Source: a candidate division KSB1 bacterium (GTDB lineage Bacteria; Electryoneota; RPQS01). From it: a stretch of DNA of 64,000 nt. A model generated the notes under the pieces. It ran no database searches, was not told where the DNA came from, and saw only the letters and a list, made by a program, of their open reading frames with translations. The stretch spans positions 31,742 to 95,741 of the forward strand of contig JACRMR010000007.1 in the NCBI GenBank assembly GCA_016214895.1. The letters are read 5' to 3'. Positions 8,037 through 17,100 of the stretch are shown here, in pieces (within the stretch, counting starts at the first letter, position 1; each line of letters opens with the position of its first letter). A program made the position numbers and the translations under genes.

Positions 8037-10598
8037 ATGAAGGTTAAGCCGCTGGCGACATTTGACGTGATTCCGACGCTGCCGGACGCGATTTCCGGAT
8101 TGCGGACGCTGGCCTACAATTTCGTTTGGACGTGGAATCCGGAGTACGGCGCGCTGTTTCGCGCCCTCGACTCCGGTCTGTGGGAGCATGTCGGTCACAA
8201 TCCGGCGCGCATGCTGCAGGAGATCTCTCAGGTGGGGTTGAACGAAGCGGCGCGCGATCCGGGTTTCCTCGGCGAGTATCATCGCTGTCTGGGGACGCTG
8301 GAGCGCTACATGAACGATCCGACCTGGTTCGAGAAGATCTGTCCGATCTGTCGTCAGCGGGAGATCGTCTATTTCTCGATGGAATACGGCATCTCTGAAT
8401 GTTTGCCGGTGTACAGCGGGGGTCTGGGCGTGTTGTCCGGCGACCACTTGAAATCGTCTTCGGATCTCGGTTTGCCGTTGGTCGGCGTGGGTTTGGCATA
8501 CCGGCAGGGCTATTTCCAGCAGCAGCTGACGGGTGACGGTTATCAGACGGAACTTTATCCCGAAAACGACTTTGACCGATTGCCGCTTTTGCCGTTAACG
8601 GATGAGCAGGGCAATCGCGTTCGCGTGTCGGTGCAGTTTCCCGGGCGTACGGTGTGGATACAGGGGTGGAAGGTGCAGGTGGGTCGGGTGCCGTTGTACT
8701 TGCTGGACACCGATGTTGCGGAAAATGACGCGGCGGATCGTCGCATCACGCACACGCTGTATGGTGGCGACAAGGAGACGCGGATTCAACAGGAGCTGGT
8801 GCTGGGGTTTGGTGGCGTGGCGCTGGTCTCCGCGCTCGGCATTCCGACGACGGTCTGCCACATGAACGAGGGACACTCCGCGTTCATTCAGCTTGCCCGG
8901 ATCATCCGCGCCCGCAAAGAGCAGGGATTGGCGACCGTGGAAGCCACGCAGCTCATCAGCGCCGGGACGGTGTTCACGACGCACACCCCGGTCCCGGCGG
9001 GGATCGATCAGTTTCCCCCCGACTTGATGGACAAGTACTTCAGCAGCTCGCTGCCGGCGTTGGGCATGAAGCGCGAGGAATTGCAGGCCCTGGGCAGCAA
9101 GCTCCCGGGCCAGACCGGACAGCTCTTCAATATGGCGATTCTCGCATTGCGGACGGCCGACTATACGAACGCGGTCAGTCGGCTGCACGCGGACGTGTCT
9201 CGCCGGTTATGGGAAGAGAGTTGGCCGAATCTGCCGTATGATGAGATTCCGATTGACTACGTGACCAATGGCATTCACGTTCGGACGTGGGTGTCGGCGG
9301 AGATGAGTCAATTGTTCGACAAGGTGCTGGGACCCGAATGGAAGCAGTCTCCGGACCACAAGCAGGCGTGGGAGAAGGTGCCGGAGATTCCGGATGCGGA
9401 TCTGTGGCGGGTGCGGGAGCAGAATCGCGCGCGACTGGTGGACTATTGCCGGCGGCGGGTCGCGGAATACCGCGCTCGCACGAGTCCGGTTGAGCCGCGC
9501 GAATCGGAGCTGAACGACTTGTTGGATCCGCATGCGCTGACCATCGGCTTCGCCCGGCGATTCGCCACGTACAAGCGGGCCACGCTGCTGTTGCGCTATC
9601 CCGATCGCTTGCTGGCGTTGCTGCGTGACGCCGCGCGCCCGGTGCAGTTCGTGTTCGCGGGCAAGGCCCATCCGCAGGATGAAGCGGGCAAAGCGCTGAT
9701 CCGCGACTTGATCTATTTCGCTCGCGCGGAGAAGGTCGAACACCGTCTGATATTCCTCGAGAACTACGACATGGGCGTGGCGCGGATGCTGGTGCAGGGC
9801 GTGGACATCTGGCTGAATACGCCGCGCCGCCCGCTGGAGGCGAGCGGGACGAGCGGGATGAAAGTGCTGGCGAACGGCGGACTCAATCTGAGCATCCTCG
9901 ACGGCTGGTGGGATGAGGGCTATGATCCGAAAGTCGGCTGGGCCATCGGACGCGGCAAGACGGTCAGCGACGAGAAACTGCAGGATGATCGCGACGCGCA
10001 GAGCCTGTTCGAGACCATTGAGCAGTCCGTCGTGCCGTTGTTCTACACGCGGGACGATCGCGCGCTGCCCGCGCAGTGGATCAGCAAGGTCAAGCATAGC
10101 ATCATCGATCTGGTACCGCGTTTCAACACGAGCCGGATGATCAAAGAGTATGCGGAGGACTTCTATATCCCGGCGCTGGACCGCGCGCACAAGTTGGCTC
10201 AGGATGGTCGGGAAAGCCTGACTGCCTTTGCCAAATGGCGGGCGGAGCTGCAGCGGCACTGGTCCGCCGTCCGCGTGAGTCGGGTGGCGTTTCAGCCGAC
10301 CGCGAATGGCAAGGTCGGATTCACGGTCGATGTGCAGGCCGACATCGAGCTGGGGGGATTGTCGCCGGAGGACGTGGAAGTCCAGGCGTACTACGGTCCG
10401 ATTCGCCCTGATGGCAGCTTGCAGTTGCTCGGCTGTGTGGCGCTCGAACCGAAGAGCGGGGGCAAGTATGCGGGACGGGTTTCCGTGGGCGAGAGCGGTC
10501 GCTTCGGCTACACGGTGCGGGTCCTTCCCAGCCATCCGTTGTTATCGAATCCGCTCAAACTGGGATTGGTGCACTGGGCCGAACCGGTGAAGCCATAG
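8037..10598 (+). CDS. glgP: Alpha-glucan (glycogen/maltodextrin) phosphorylase, GT35
   Basis: An 853-residue enzyme that releases glucose-1-phosphate from alpha-1,4-glucans with the help of pyridoxal phosphate. It belongs to the shorter bacterial/archaeal GlgP branch: N-terminal DUF3417-like region (TLPDAISGLRTLAYNFVWTW), then YFSMEYGISECLPVYSGG, CHMNEGHSAF, TTHTPVPAGID and the PLP-lysine block EASGTSGMKVLANGG, with Lys609 as the likely Schiff-base lysine. The ATG at 8037 is chosen because homology begins there; an open frame continues upstream to 7953 but lacks similarity. The gene has no co-directional neighbour close by and is followed by a strong 17-bp hairpin, so it is probably a single transcription unit for storage-glucan breakdown. 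Confidence 0.93.
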   Translation: MKVKPLATFDVIPTLPDAISGLRTLAYNFVWTWNPEYGALFRALDSGLWEHVGHNPARMLQEISQVGLNEAARDPGFLGEYHRCLGTLERYMNDPTWFEKICPICRQREIVYFSMEYGISECLPVYSGGLGVLSGDHLKSSSDLGLPLVGVGLAYRQGYFQQQLTGDGYQTELYPENDFDRLPLLPLTDEQGNRVRVSVQFPGRTVWIQGWKVQVGRVPLYLLDTDVAENDAADRRITHTLYGGDKETRIQQELVLGFGGVALVSALGIPTTVCHMNEGHSAFIQLARIIRARKEQGLATVEATQLISAGTVFTTHTPVPAGIDQFPPDLMDKYFSSSLPALGMKREELQALGSKLPGQTGQLFNMAILALRTADYTNAVSRLHADVSRRLWEESWPNLPYDEIPIDYVTNGIHVRTWVSAEMSQLFDKVLGPEWKQSPDHKQAWEKVPEIPDADLWRVREQNRARLVDYCRRRVAEYRARTSPVEPRESELNDLLDPHALTIGFARRFATYKRATLLLRYPDRLLALLRDAARPVQFVFAGKAHPQDEAGKALIRDLIYFARAEKVEHRLIFLENYDMGVARMLVQGVDIWLNTPRRPLEASGTSGMKVLANGGLNLSILDGWWDEGYDPKVGWAIGRGKTVSDEKLQDDRDAQSLFETIEQSVVPLFYTRDDRALPAQWISKVKHSIIDLVPRFNTSRMIKEYAEDFYIPALDRAHKLAQDGRESLTAFAKWRAELQRHWSAVRVSRVAFQPTANGKVGFTVDVQADIELGGLSPEDVEVQAYYGPIRPDGSLQLLGCVALEPKSGGKYAGRVSVGESGRFGYTVRVLPSHPLLSNPLKLGLVHWAEPVKP

Positions 10599-10662
10599 CC
10601 ATCCGCGGGCGGAGAGCGCTGTCGGAAATTTGCGCCGGGGCTGTCGCAGCCGGAACGAAGCA

Positions 10663-10699
10663 TACGAGGAAGGCGAGTCATCGACTCGCCTTCCTCGTA
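10663..10699. terminator. Bidirectional hairpin between glgP and the pilin-like gene
   Basis: A perfect 17-bp inverted repeat, TACGAGGAAGGCGAGTC with a 3-nt ATC loop, sits between two convergent genes. No long T-tract follows on either side. Its position and stability point to a shared terminator. Confidence 0.75.
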
Positions 10700-10798
10700 G
10701 AGTGGCAGTGGAGCGGGGCGAACGGCTGGGGAAACTGCGGTTCAATTCACCCAACCGGCGGGCACCTTGCCCGATTACCGCAGAATGCCTATGCAGGA

Positions 10799-11212
10799 CT
10801 ATTCGCGGAGGATAGCATCCGGCGTTGCACGAAGGATCGAGGAGCCATTATCGTTGGCCTGCACCCGGATGATATAGTCGCTATTGGCATCGAGGGCGTA
10901 GGACAGAAACGTGAACGTGTTGCTGTACGGCAACTCCCCGAGCGAATTTCCATCGGCGTCGATGAGTTGGGATTGCAGGTCAGCGTAGCTGGCCACGGCG
11001 ACCGGATAGGTGGACCAGTCGGCGGCATAATAGGCGAGGAGCTTGCGCACGAGATCGAGGTCGTAAGCGGCTGCGGCAACTTGAGATTTGTCGCGCATGT
11101 GCATGAAGCGAGCGACCGCCATCGTCGCGAGCAACGAGATTATCATCATCACGATCATCATCTCGATCAGCGAGAACCCTCGCTGTCTTCCGCGGGTCGG
11201 TTGCATAGGCAT
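10799..11212 (-). CDS. Type IV pilin-like / pseudopilin protein
   Basis: A 137-residue protein with a textbook prepilin N-terminus: short basic leader, cleavage motif RG/FSLIE at residues 11-17 (Glu17 becomes the conserved Glu5 of the mature pilin), then a hydrophobic helix MMIVMMIISLLATMAV. The rest is a small globular pseudopilin-like domain with LLAYYAADWSTYP and an FTFLSYALDAN stretch. Members are processed by a prepilin peptidase and build type IV pili or type II secretion pseudopili. No assembly ATPase, peptidase or other pilus gene is nearby, so its partner system must be elsewhere. The ATG is preceded by GGAGTGAAT in the upstream spacer. Confidence 0.85.
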   Translation of the reverse strand: MPMQPTRGRQRGFSLIEMMIVMMIISLLATMAVARFMHMRDKSQVAAAAYDLDLVRKLLAYYAADWSTYPVAVASYADLQSQLIDADGNSLGELPYSNTFTFLSYALDANSDYIIRVQANDNGSSILRATPDAILRE

Positions 11213-11305
11213 TCACTCCATCTTTTGCTCCGGTTAAGGCAATGGGAGTGCCAGTTTTGTCGCGGGCGGGTCAGCACAATTGGAACGGTACTCAGGCGGT
11301 GGACA

Positions 11306-11338
11306 GCAAAACGGGTTGACCCGCTGGGCCAACCCGTT
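11306..11338 (-). terminator. Terminator of the cupredoxin gene
   Basis: Read on the minus strand, AACGGGTTG...CAACCCGTT makes a 9-bp stem followed by TTTTG, about 25 bases after the stop codon of the cupredoxin gene. Confidence 0.75.
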
Positions 11339-11361
11339 CACAATCCGAGCCGCAGCCGCGG

Positions 11362-11997
11362 CTACTTCATAAACAGCATTTTCCGCGTGAGGGTGGTGGT
11401 CGGGGTCGCCAGCGCGTAATAGTAGATGCCGGTGGACAGGCCGCTCGCATCGAAGTTCAGGCGGTGCGTCCCGGCGCTGAGCTCACCGTCGATCAACGAG
11501 CGCACGCTTTCGCCGAGGACGTTGTACACGGCGAGTTTCACCGGCGTGGATTGCTGCAGCGAGAACACGATTTCGGTGTTGGCGTTAAAGGGATTCGGGA
11601 AGTTTTGCGACAGTTCAGTCGCCGCGGGCAATTCCGCGCGCACGTCGCCGGCGGCGGCCGCCTCGACAACGACCGTTCCGGCCATCCCCGGAGCGTGCGG
11701 CTGACAAACGTACGGATAGGAGCCGACGGGCAGCGGGGTGGACTGCGACGCATTCGGATACTGGTAGGTCCACGGTGCGGGCGCGGCATTACCGCTGCGA
11801 AACAGCTGCGGGTTTCCGGTGTGGTTGACGTTGTGCGTTCCGCCCGTGTTGTTCCAGACGACCGTGTCGCCTAATTGAATCGTCACGGTGGCAGGCGAGA
11901 ACTGGAAGTTGCTGACGGTCACCGTGTGCACGGTTGCGGTTGCGGATAGCGAAAGCGCGAGCAGCGCGATGACCAAAGTTGCTCTCAGACGGTCCAT
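11362..11997 (-). CDS. Secreted plastocyanin/azurin-like copper protein with T9SS-type sorting domain
   Basis: A 211-residue exported protein. A signal peptide (residues 1-22) is followed by a cupredoxin domain. Its type 1 copper ligands are visible as a His in GTHNVNH (His55 or His59) and the C-terminal loop C98-QP-H101-APG-M105. A C-terminal sorting domain follows, NFPNPFNANTEIVFSL, then YNVLGESV and KMLFMK at the end. Cupredoxins shuttle single electrons or bind copper outside the cytoplasm. The fusion to a sorting domain suggests surface attachment or release rather than a periplasmic carrier. The start at 11997 is supported by a perfect AGGAGGTAAT Shine-Dalgarno; the longer open frame upstream runs into the GNAT gene and is not coding. 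Confidence 0.9.
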   Translation of the reverse strand: MDRLRATLVIALLALSLSATATVHTVTVSNFQFSPATVTIQLGDTVVWNNTGGTHNVNHTGNPQLFRSGNAAPAPWTYQYPNASQSTPLPVGSYPYVCQPHAPGMAGTVVVEAAAAGDVRAELPAATELSQNFPNPFNANTEIVFSLQQSTPVKLAVYNVLGESVRSLIDGELSAGTHRLNFDASGLSTGIYYYALATPTTTLTRKMLFMK

Positions 11998-12023
11998 ATT
12001 ACCTCCTGCGGTGTGGACTTTGC

Positions 12024-12992
12024 TTATGCGTCGGGATATTCGCGAAACGAGTAGTAGTAGTGATGGTCGTCGAGTAAGAATCCGGCAGCCTCGAAGAGCT
12101 TCCGACTCGGATGATTCGAGTGTTCGATCAGTGCGCCGATCACCAAATTTCCGTCGTCGAGCAGCGTCTGCTTGGCGGCGGTGACCAGGGCCATCGCGAG
12201 GCCGCTGCGGCGCTCCTCGGGCAGGGTCGCCAGGCGCTCGATCCAGCCCTTGCGACCATCGGAGCTGATCAAAGTTGCCGCGACCATCTTGTCTGCGCGG
12301 AAGGCGCCCCAGCCGCCGATGTGCGGCCCGCTCAGATGAGCCTGAAGCCGCTCGGGAGTGTCCCGTCCAGTCAGTTTGTAACCGAGGCCGCCGCTGGTCC
12401 AAAGCCCGTAGAGCGCTTCGACATCACCGCCGTGGAGCGGGCGCATTTCGACAGTACCGATACGAATTCGTCGAACGTCATCATGTTGCTGCTTTTCAAC
12501 GGACATAGCCATGAAGTGCCCCCGATCACTCAGGCCGACCGAGTGATAAAGGCCAATGGCGCTGTGGTTCTTACTGGAAACCAGCAGCCATAGTTCCGCT
12601 GCCGACCGCGCCCGGGCCTGCTCAACGGCGAACTCAAACATCGCCCTGCCCAAACCTCGACCGCGGTGGGCGGGGTGGACGGTAAGATCCCACACCCAGA
12701 GCTCCGACAGTCCGTTGAATCTGTTTGTTGTGAGATGAAGCCAGACCTGTGCGATCAGCGCGTTATAACCATCAACGAGCACATAAATCGCGCTCTGGCG
12801 GGCGAACGCATACTCGCGAACAAATGCGGCAAAGTCTTTGCGCATCTTCTCGGGCTGGTCCGGTGGTCGGCCGTGCATAAAGGCACAGGTCGGCAGTCCG
12901 AGATCGATGAAAGCGTCCACATCATTGGCTGACAATTGGCGGAGGGTGAGGTCCGGAAACCCGGCAAGGTTGTAAGGCATAGGAGGCTGCAT
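12024..12992 (-). CDS. Protein with two tandem GNAT acetyltransferase domains
   Basis: A 322-residue cytoplasmic protein made of two GNAT folds. The first (about residues 12-165) has the acetyl-CoA pyrophosphate loop HRGRGLGRAMFEFA and a following NHSAIGLYHSVGL. The second (about 180-320) has the more degenerate loop ERRSGLAMALV and NHPSRKLFEAAGF. The function is unknown; tandem GNATs include mycothiol synthase-like and antibiotic-modifying enzymes, but nothing here identifies the substrate. GAAGAGG precedes the ATG at 12992. A promoter with a consensus TATAAT -10 lies about 55 bases upstream. The gene is read towards the cupredoxin gene, 26 bp away, and could be cotranscribed with it. Confidence 0.82.
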   Translation of the reverse strand: MQPPMPYNLAGFPDLTLRQLSANDVDAFIDLGLPTCAFMHGRPPDQPEKMRKDFAAFVREYAFARQSAIYVLVDGYNALIAQVWLHLTTNRFNGLSELWVWDLTVHPAHRGRGLGRAMFEFAVEQARARSAAELWLLVSSKNHSAIGLYHSVGLSDRGHFMAMSVEKQQHDDVRRIRIGTVEMRPLHGGDVEALYGLWTSGGLGYKLTGRDTPERLQAHLSGPHIGGWGAFRADKMVAATLISSDGRKGWIERLATLPEERRSGLAMALVTAAKQTLLDDGNLVIGALIEHSNHPSRKLFEAAGFLLDDHHYYYSFREYPDA

Positions 12993-13045
12993 GCCTCTTC
13001 GGTAGGGGGTGAATAAGGCACGAAATGGCTATAAGTCCATAATAG

Positions 13046-13074
13046 ATTATACTTAAAATTTTCGAAGGGCGCAA
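13046..13074 (-). promoter_or_regulatory. Sigma70-type promoter for the GNAT gene
   Basis: On the minus strand TTGCGC, a 17-nt spacer and a perfect TATAAT are present, placing the start of transcription about 45 bases before the ATG at 12992. The divergent cysteine-rich gene starts 110 bases to the right. Confidence 0.65.
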
Positions 13075-13186
13075 GTGAGTTGTGCAGCAAGTACCGAATG
13101 ACGGGAACGAATAAATTGGATGTTTTGTATATTATTTACGCGATGCGATTGGGTCAACTATCCCTACAGGATTCAGGAGAACAAGG

Positions 13187-14029
13187 ATGACGAAGAAGCT
13201 GGGTCTGATTCTGGCCTCGGTGGCCGCAGTGGCGATTGTGGCAGTGGGTTCGATGACCTATGCCTGTGGCGGTGCCTGCAAGAGCGGGACGAAGACGGCT
13301 GCGGTGCAGACCGCGGGCGGCAGTTGTGCAAGCACAGGGGTGAAGACGGCGGGTAGCGGCAGTGGCTGCTCAAGTCCCGGAGCCAGCGGCAGCAGCTGTG
13401 CGAGCACAGGGGTAAAGACAGCCGGCAGCGGCAGTGGCTGTTCGAGCACCGGAGCCAGCGGCGGCAGCTGTTCGAGCAAGGGCGCGAAGAACGCGAGTGC
13501 GGGCGGTGCGTGCGGTTCGGGTGAGAAGACGAAGCAGACGAAGATGGCGGGCGCGGCGTGCTGCCCGGGTGGGGCGGGTTCGGCGGGATGCTCGTCGAAG
13601 ATGGCTTCGCTGTGTGGCGACAAGGGCTATTTCGCCGCCAACGTATATGACTGCAAGGACGGCCACGTGATGGCCGTTTACAAGGGCAAAAAGTTTGAAG
13701 TGACGGACAAGACTCCGTACACGCAGATCGAGAATGCCCGCTACTATTTCGCGGACAACGAGTGCGCGGTGAAGTGTCAGGAGACCTTGAAGACGATGGC
13801 TGCCGAGATCAACCGCGAGGCGGTTTCGCTGGCGACGGCGGAAGGCAACATCGTGGAAAACAAGGACGGGCACAAGATCGCGGCTTGCAAGATGTCCGGC
13901 GAGAAGTTTGAAGTCACGGGGACGACCCCGGCGCGTGTGATGGACGGGCAGAAGGTTTACTTCTGCAGCGAGAATTGCGCGAGCATGGCTTCGATTTCGA
14001 CCGCGGACAAGCAGGTTGACGCGAATTGA
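13187..14029 (+). CDS. Secreted cysteine-rich repeat protein with two C-terminal metal-binding-like modules
   Basis: A 280-residue exported protein of unknown function. A signal peptide (about 1-26) is followed by a low-complexity Gly/Ser/Cys region. This contains two near-identical 24-residue repeats (46-69 and 70-93, core CASTGVKTAGSGSGC) and a partial third. The C-terminal half holds two related modules of about 43 residues (158-198 and 227-266), each with KDGH, KFEVT, a Thr-Pro pair and a cysteine pair near YYFADNECAVKC or VYFCSENCASM. These recall TRASH/YHS-type metal-binding folds, though I cannot confirm the family. There are 18 cysteines in all. A metal-sequestering or disulfide-rich cell-envelope role is an inference. 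AGGAGAACAAGG precedes the ATG and a terminator follows. Confidence 0.8.
   Translation: MTKKLGLILASVAAVAIVAVGSMTYACGGACKSGTKTAAVQTAGGSCASTGVKTAGSGSGCSSPGASGSSCASTGVKTAGSGSGCSSTGASGGSCSSKGAKNASAGGACGSGEKTKQTKMAGAACCPGGAGSAGCSSKMASLCGDKGYFAANVYDCKDGHVMAVYKGKKFEVTDKTPYTQIENARYYFADNECAVKCQETLKTMAAEINREAVSLATAEGNIVENKDGHKIAACKMSGEKFEVTGTTPARVMDGQKVYFCSENCASMASISTADKQVDAN
13322..13465 (+). repeat. 72-bp in-frame tandem repeat
   Basis: Two consecutive 72-bp units inside the cysteine-rich gene encode the 24-residue repeats, differing at only a few positions, mostly silent. A partial third unit follows. This kind of repeat can expand or contract by recombination. Confidence 0.8.
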
Positions 14030-14072
14030 CGAGTAGCTCGTGAGCCGGTGAGATTCCGGCGGATCGATGTAG

Positions 14073-14104
14073 AAAGGCCGCGCCCGTGGGGTGCGGCCTT
14101 TTTG
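14073..14104 (+). terminator. Intrinsic terminator after the cysteine-rich gene
   Basis: AAAGGCCGC...GCGGCCTTTTTG, a strong GC-rich stem followed by a run of T. It also separates this gene from the convergent minus-strand gene ending at 14128 and may serve both. Confidence 0.85.
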
Positions 14105-14127
14105 TTGAGGGGGCGCGGTGAGATTTC

Positions 14128-17100
14128 CTATTTCAGTAACATCACTTTGTGGGTCTCCACGCGGCCGGCGAACTCGATGCGATAGAGATACACACCGGCG
14201 GCGGCCGCGGACGCGTTCCAGTTCAGGCGGGTCAAGCCGGCGTCTAACCGCTTGTCAAGCAGCGTCGTGACCTTCTGCCCGAGCAGATTGTAGATCTCGA
14301 CCTTCGCGAGTCCGGCATTCGGCAGCGTGAGCTCGATAGCGACGGAGTTGTTGAAGGGGTTGGGATGCGCGGTGGCGAGAACCTGGCCCGTTATCCCACC
14401 TTCGTCCCGCGAGATATCTTCGGCCTCAAAACCGAGTATCTCTTGAATCCGCCTGTCCAACTGCGCGAGGCGTTGACGGCGTTGGCCGATCCGCTCTGTC
14501 TGACGAGCTCCGCCGGCTCCTTCGTCCAAGTAATCCACCATAGCCGAAGTGAACGCCACCCATTCGCTGTCTCGAGCCGTCGAGGAGTCCTCACGAAGCA
14601 GCTGCAATTCTTCCCGAGCCTGGACATAGCGCTCGGCCGCGATCGAGGCATGGATCGCTTCGCGTCGTGCGGCTTCACGAGTCCGGCTGTCACTTGTGGT
14701 GTCAAGCCCGATCTCTTCCAGCAGGCCATGACGCGACATGGCACCCACCTCTGCCTTCAATCCGGAGCGTAGATAGCCGCGCGCGGACCAAATTGCCTCC
14801 GGGCTCTCGGGATAGTCGTTCATGATGAGTTCGTAAAGGTCGCTTGCTGCGCGGTAGTTGCTGTCGGCTTCGAGCCGAGTCGCCTGCTGGAACGCAGCTT
14901 CGGGACCCGATTCGAGGAGGCCGAAGGGCAGCGTAGTGCATTCCCATGATACTCCCAGAGGCGCATAGTCCGCCATCCAAGGCATCGGACAAAAATGCGC
15001 GTCGCCCGCACCGGTAGGATCGCCCTCTGGGAACCAGTAGTTTCCGGTAAAGTCCCACCACGTGGGATAAGGGAACGGACCTGTGCAGGGCTTCGCCGGA
15101 TCCGTAATGTAGATGTACGTTCCATCGACATCGAATTGAAACGTATTGGAGCCGTACTTGAGTTGTGGATAGGAGGCGTTGATCCGCATGAGCGGTTTCC
15201 ACTGCGCCGGGGCATTCGAACATCCATAACAGACCAAACTTGTCTGGGATTGGATCAGGAAGTTGCATGCCCAGCCGTCCGTGTTGTTGTTCATGACCAA
15301 GTTCGCACCGGCGTACGCCAGAACTTGGTAACGCTGGTTATACCGGAACCGGTTGCATGACAGTTCGGCATTCGTACTGACGAAGTACCCTCCGGCGTAT
15401 GGGATCGACACTGTCCCGTTGTACTCGATGGTGTTAGACACGAACAATGGCGCCTCGCCCGTGTCGTAATTGTCGCCGCTCCAGAAGATTCCGTCACGGC
15501 CGCAAGTGCGAATGATGTTGTCGGTGAATACGCCGGCACTCGCGTTGCCCCGAATCCCGTAGTACGTGCAATTCTCGATCAAATTGCCCGTGCATCGGAG
15601 TTGTGAGCGCGCGCAGAATAGCGCCTGGATTCCGGTCTCCATGCCATAGATCCGGCTGTGCTTGATTTCGGTGAGCTGGCCGCCTGACGCCGAGATCATC
15701 TCCCCGCCATGGATCACACAGTGATCGAGCGTGACGTCTTCCGCGTTGTAGAAATCCAGCGCCGAATACGGCGAGCTGCCGTCTGCTTTGAAGTAGATCG
15801 AATCGCCGTCGGTGCCCACCGCGCTCAGGGTTCCCTCAATGAACAAATTGGCGTCCGGCCTTAACTCGACCACCGTTCCCGGTTTGATCACGAGGGAGTA
15901 GTCCGCGGGCACTGTGTAGTTCCCATGCACGATGATGCGCCCTTCCCACGTCATGCTCGGCCGCGGCTGCGTCCCCGTCACCGGCTGCGCGTATAAGCCC
16001 GTGTGCTTGGGACCGTTCTTCAGACCGTTCCACTCGTTGGTCTCAGGGTTGTAGGGGATGCCAAGATCGTAAGCCTGAATGCTGGCTCCGACGCCGTTGG
16101 TCCTTGTTACCAACACAAGGTCTGCTGTGCCATTGGCGTCAACATCGGAAATCGTCGGGGCGGCCTTGAAATCCACCGTCTCAATGAGGTAGCCAGCGGA
16201 CACTGGCCACGAGAAGTCCTGACCGTACGTCAACTCCAATCGCATGTTCCGGATACTTGCGGACTCATTCAATCCAACCTCTGTGACAAGCTGCAGGTCG
16301 GGATCGCCACTCGTGTTCACGATCGCTGGCGAATAGCCGGCGTATCGGTTAGCTTGGTTGTGCGTGAACAATCTTGGCCACCCTTGCTCAGCCTGAGGGT
16401 TAACTGCGAATACATCGGTCTCCCGGAGCCACTCGAATCGTGTATCGCCGTTGTTGGATTGCAGGGAAGGAACGTAGAGGTCCAACTTAGTTCCCGAATA
16501 CCCATCGGCCACCGCGAGTTGATTGTGCCGTTGGATCAGTTGGTCTTCTGGCAGTCGGAAATCTGACCAGGCTAGCGTCGCGAGGTCAACCCCGATAATT
16601 GCTGTCAGTGACGGGCTGTCGTCAGGTTCGTTCTTGGCGAGGAAGTAGGCTTCAAGCGAGCCGTTGAAATCGCGGTCGCACACGACCGGTCCGGGCTCAA
16701 CAACGTAACCGATGCCGTCACTCCTGCCAAGCAAATACCATCCGCTTACATCTACCGTTTCGGTGGCATCATCGCCTTCCTCCGGGTGCATGATGATGAC
16801 GCGTGCCATTCCTGACGCATCTTCGGCCCGGGGAAATACGGCGACTACCTCTGGGCCGCCATCTTGATCAATGTCCACCACCGCCGGCATTGAGGGGCCC
16901 AGCGGTATGAATGGATCGCAAATGGGCGGACATGGATGATTGAAGTAGAAATCGGCGTAGGGTGGCGTGACAGCATTCAGGCCTTGCCCGTCCCAGCACA
17001 AGACCACCAAACTGTTACCCCACACCTTGCCGGTATGAATGGGTGGATGCGCGTCTTCATCTTGAAAACCGCCGTCATTAGCTGATCCGGCAAAGATCAG

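Noticed and set aside
10967..11419. 150-codon plus-strand frame opposite the pilin and cupredoxin genes
   Set aside because: It has no motif and runs antisense to two well-supported genes and a terminator.
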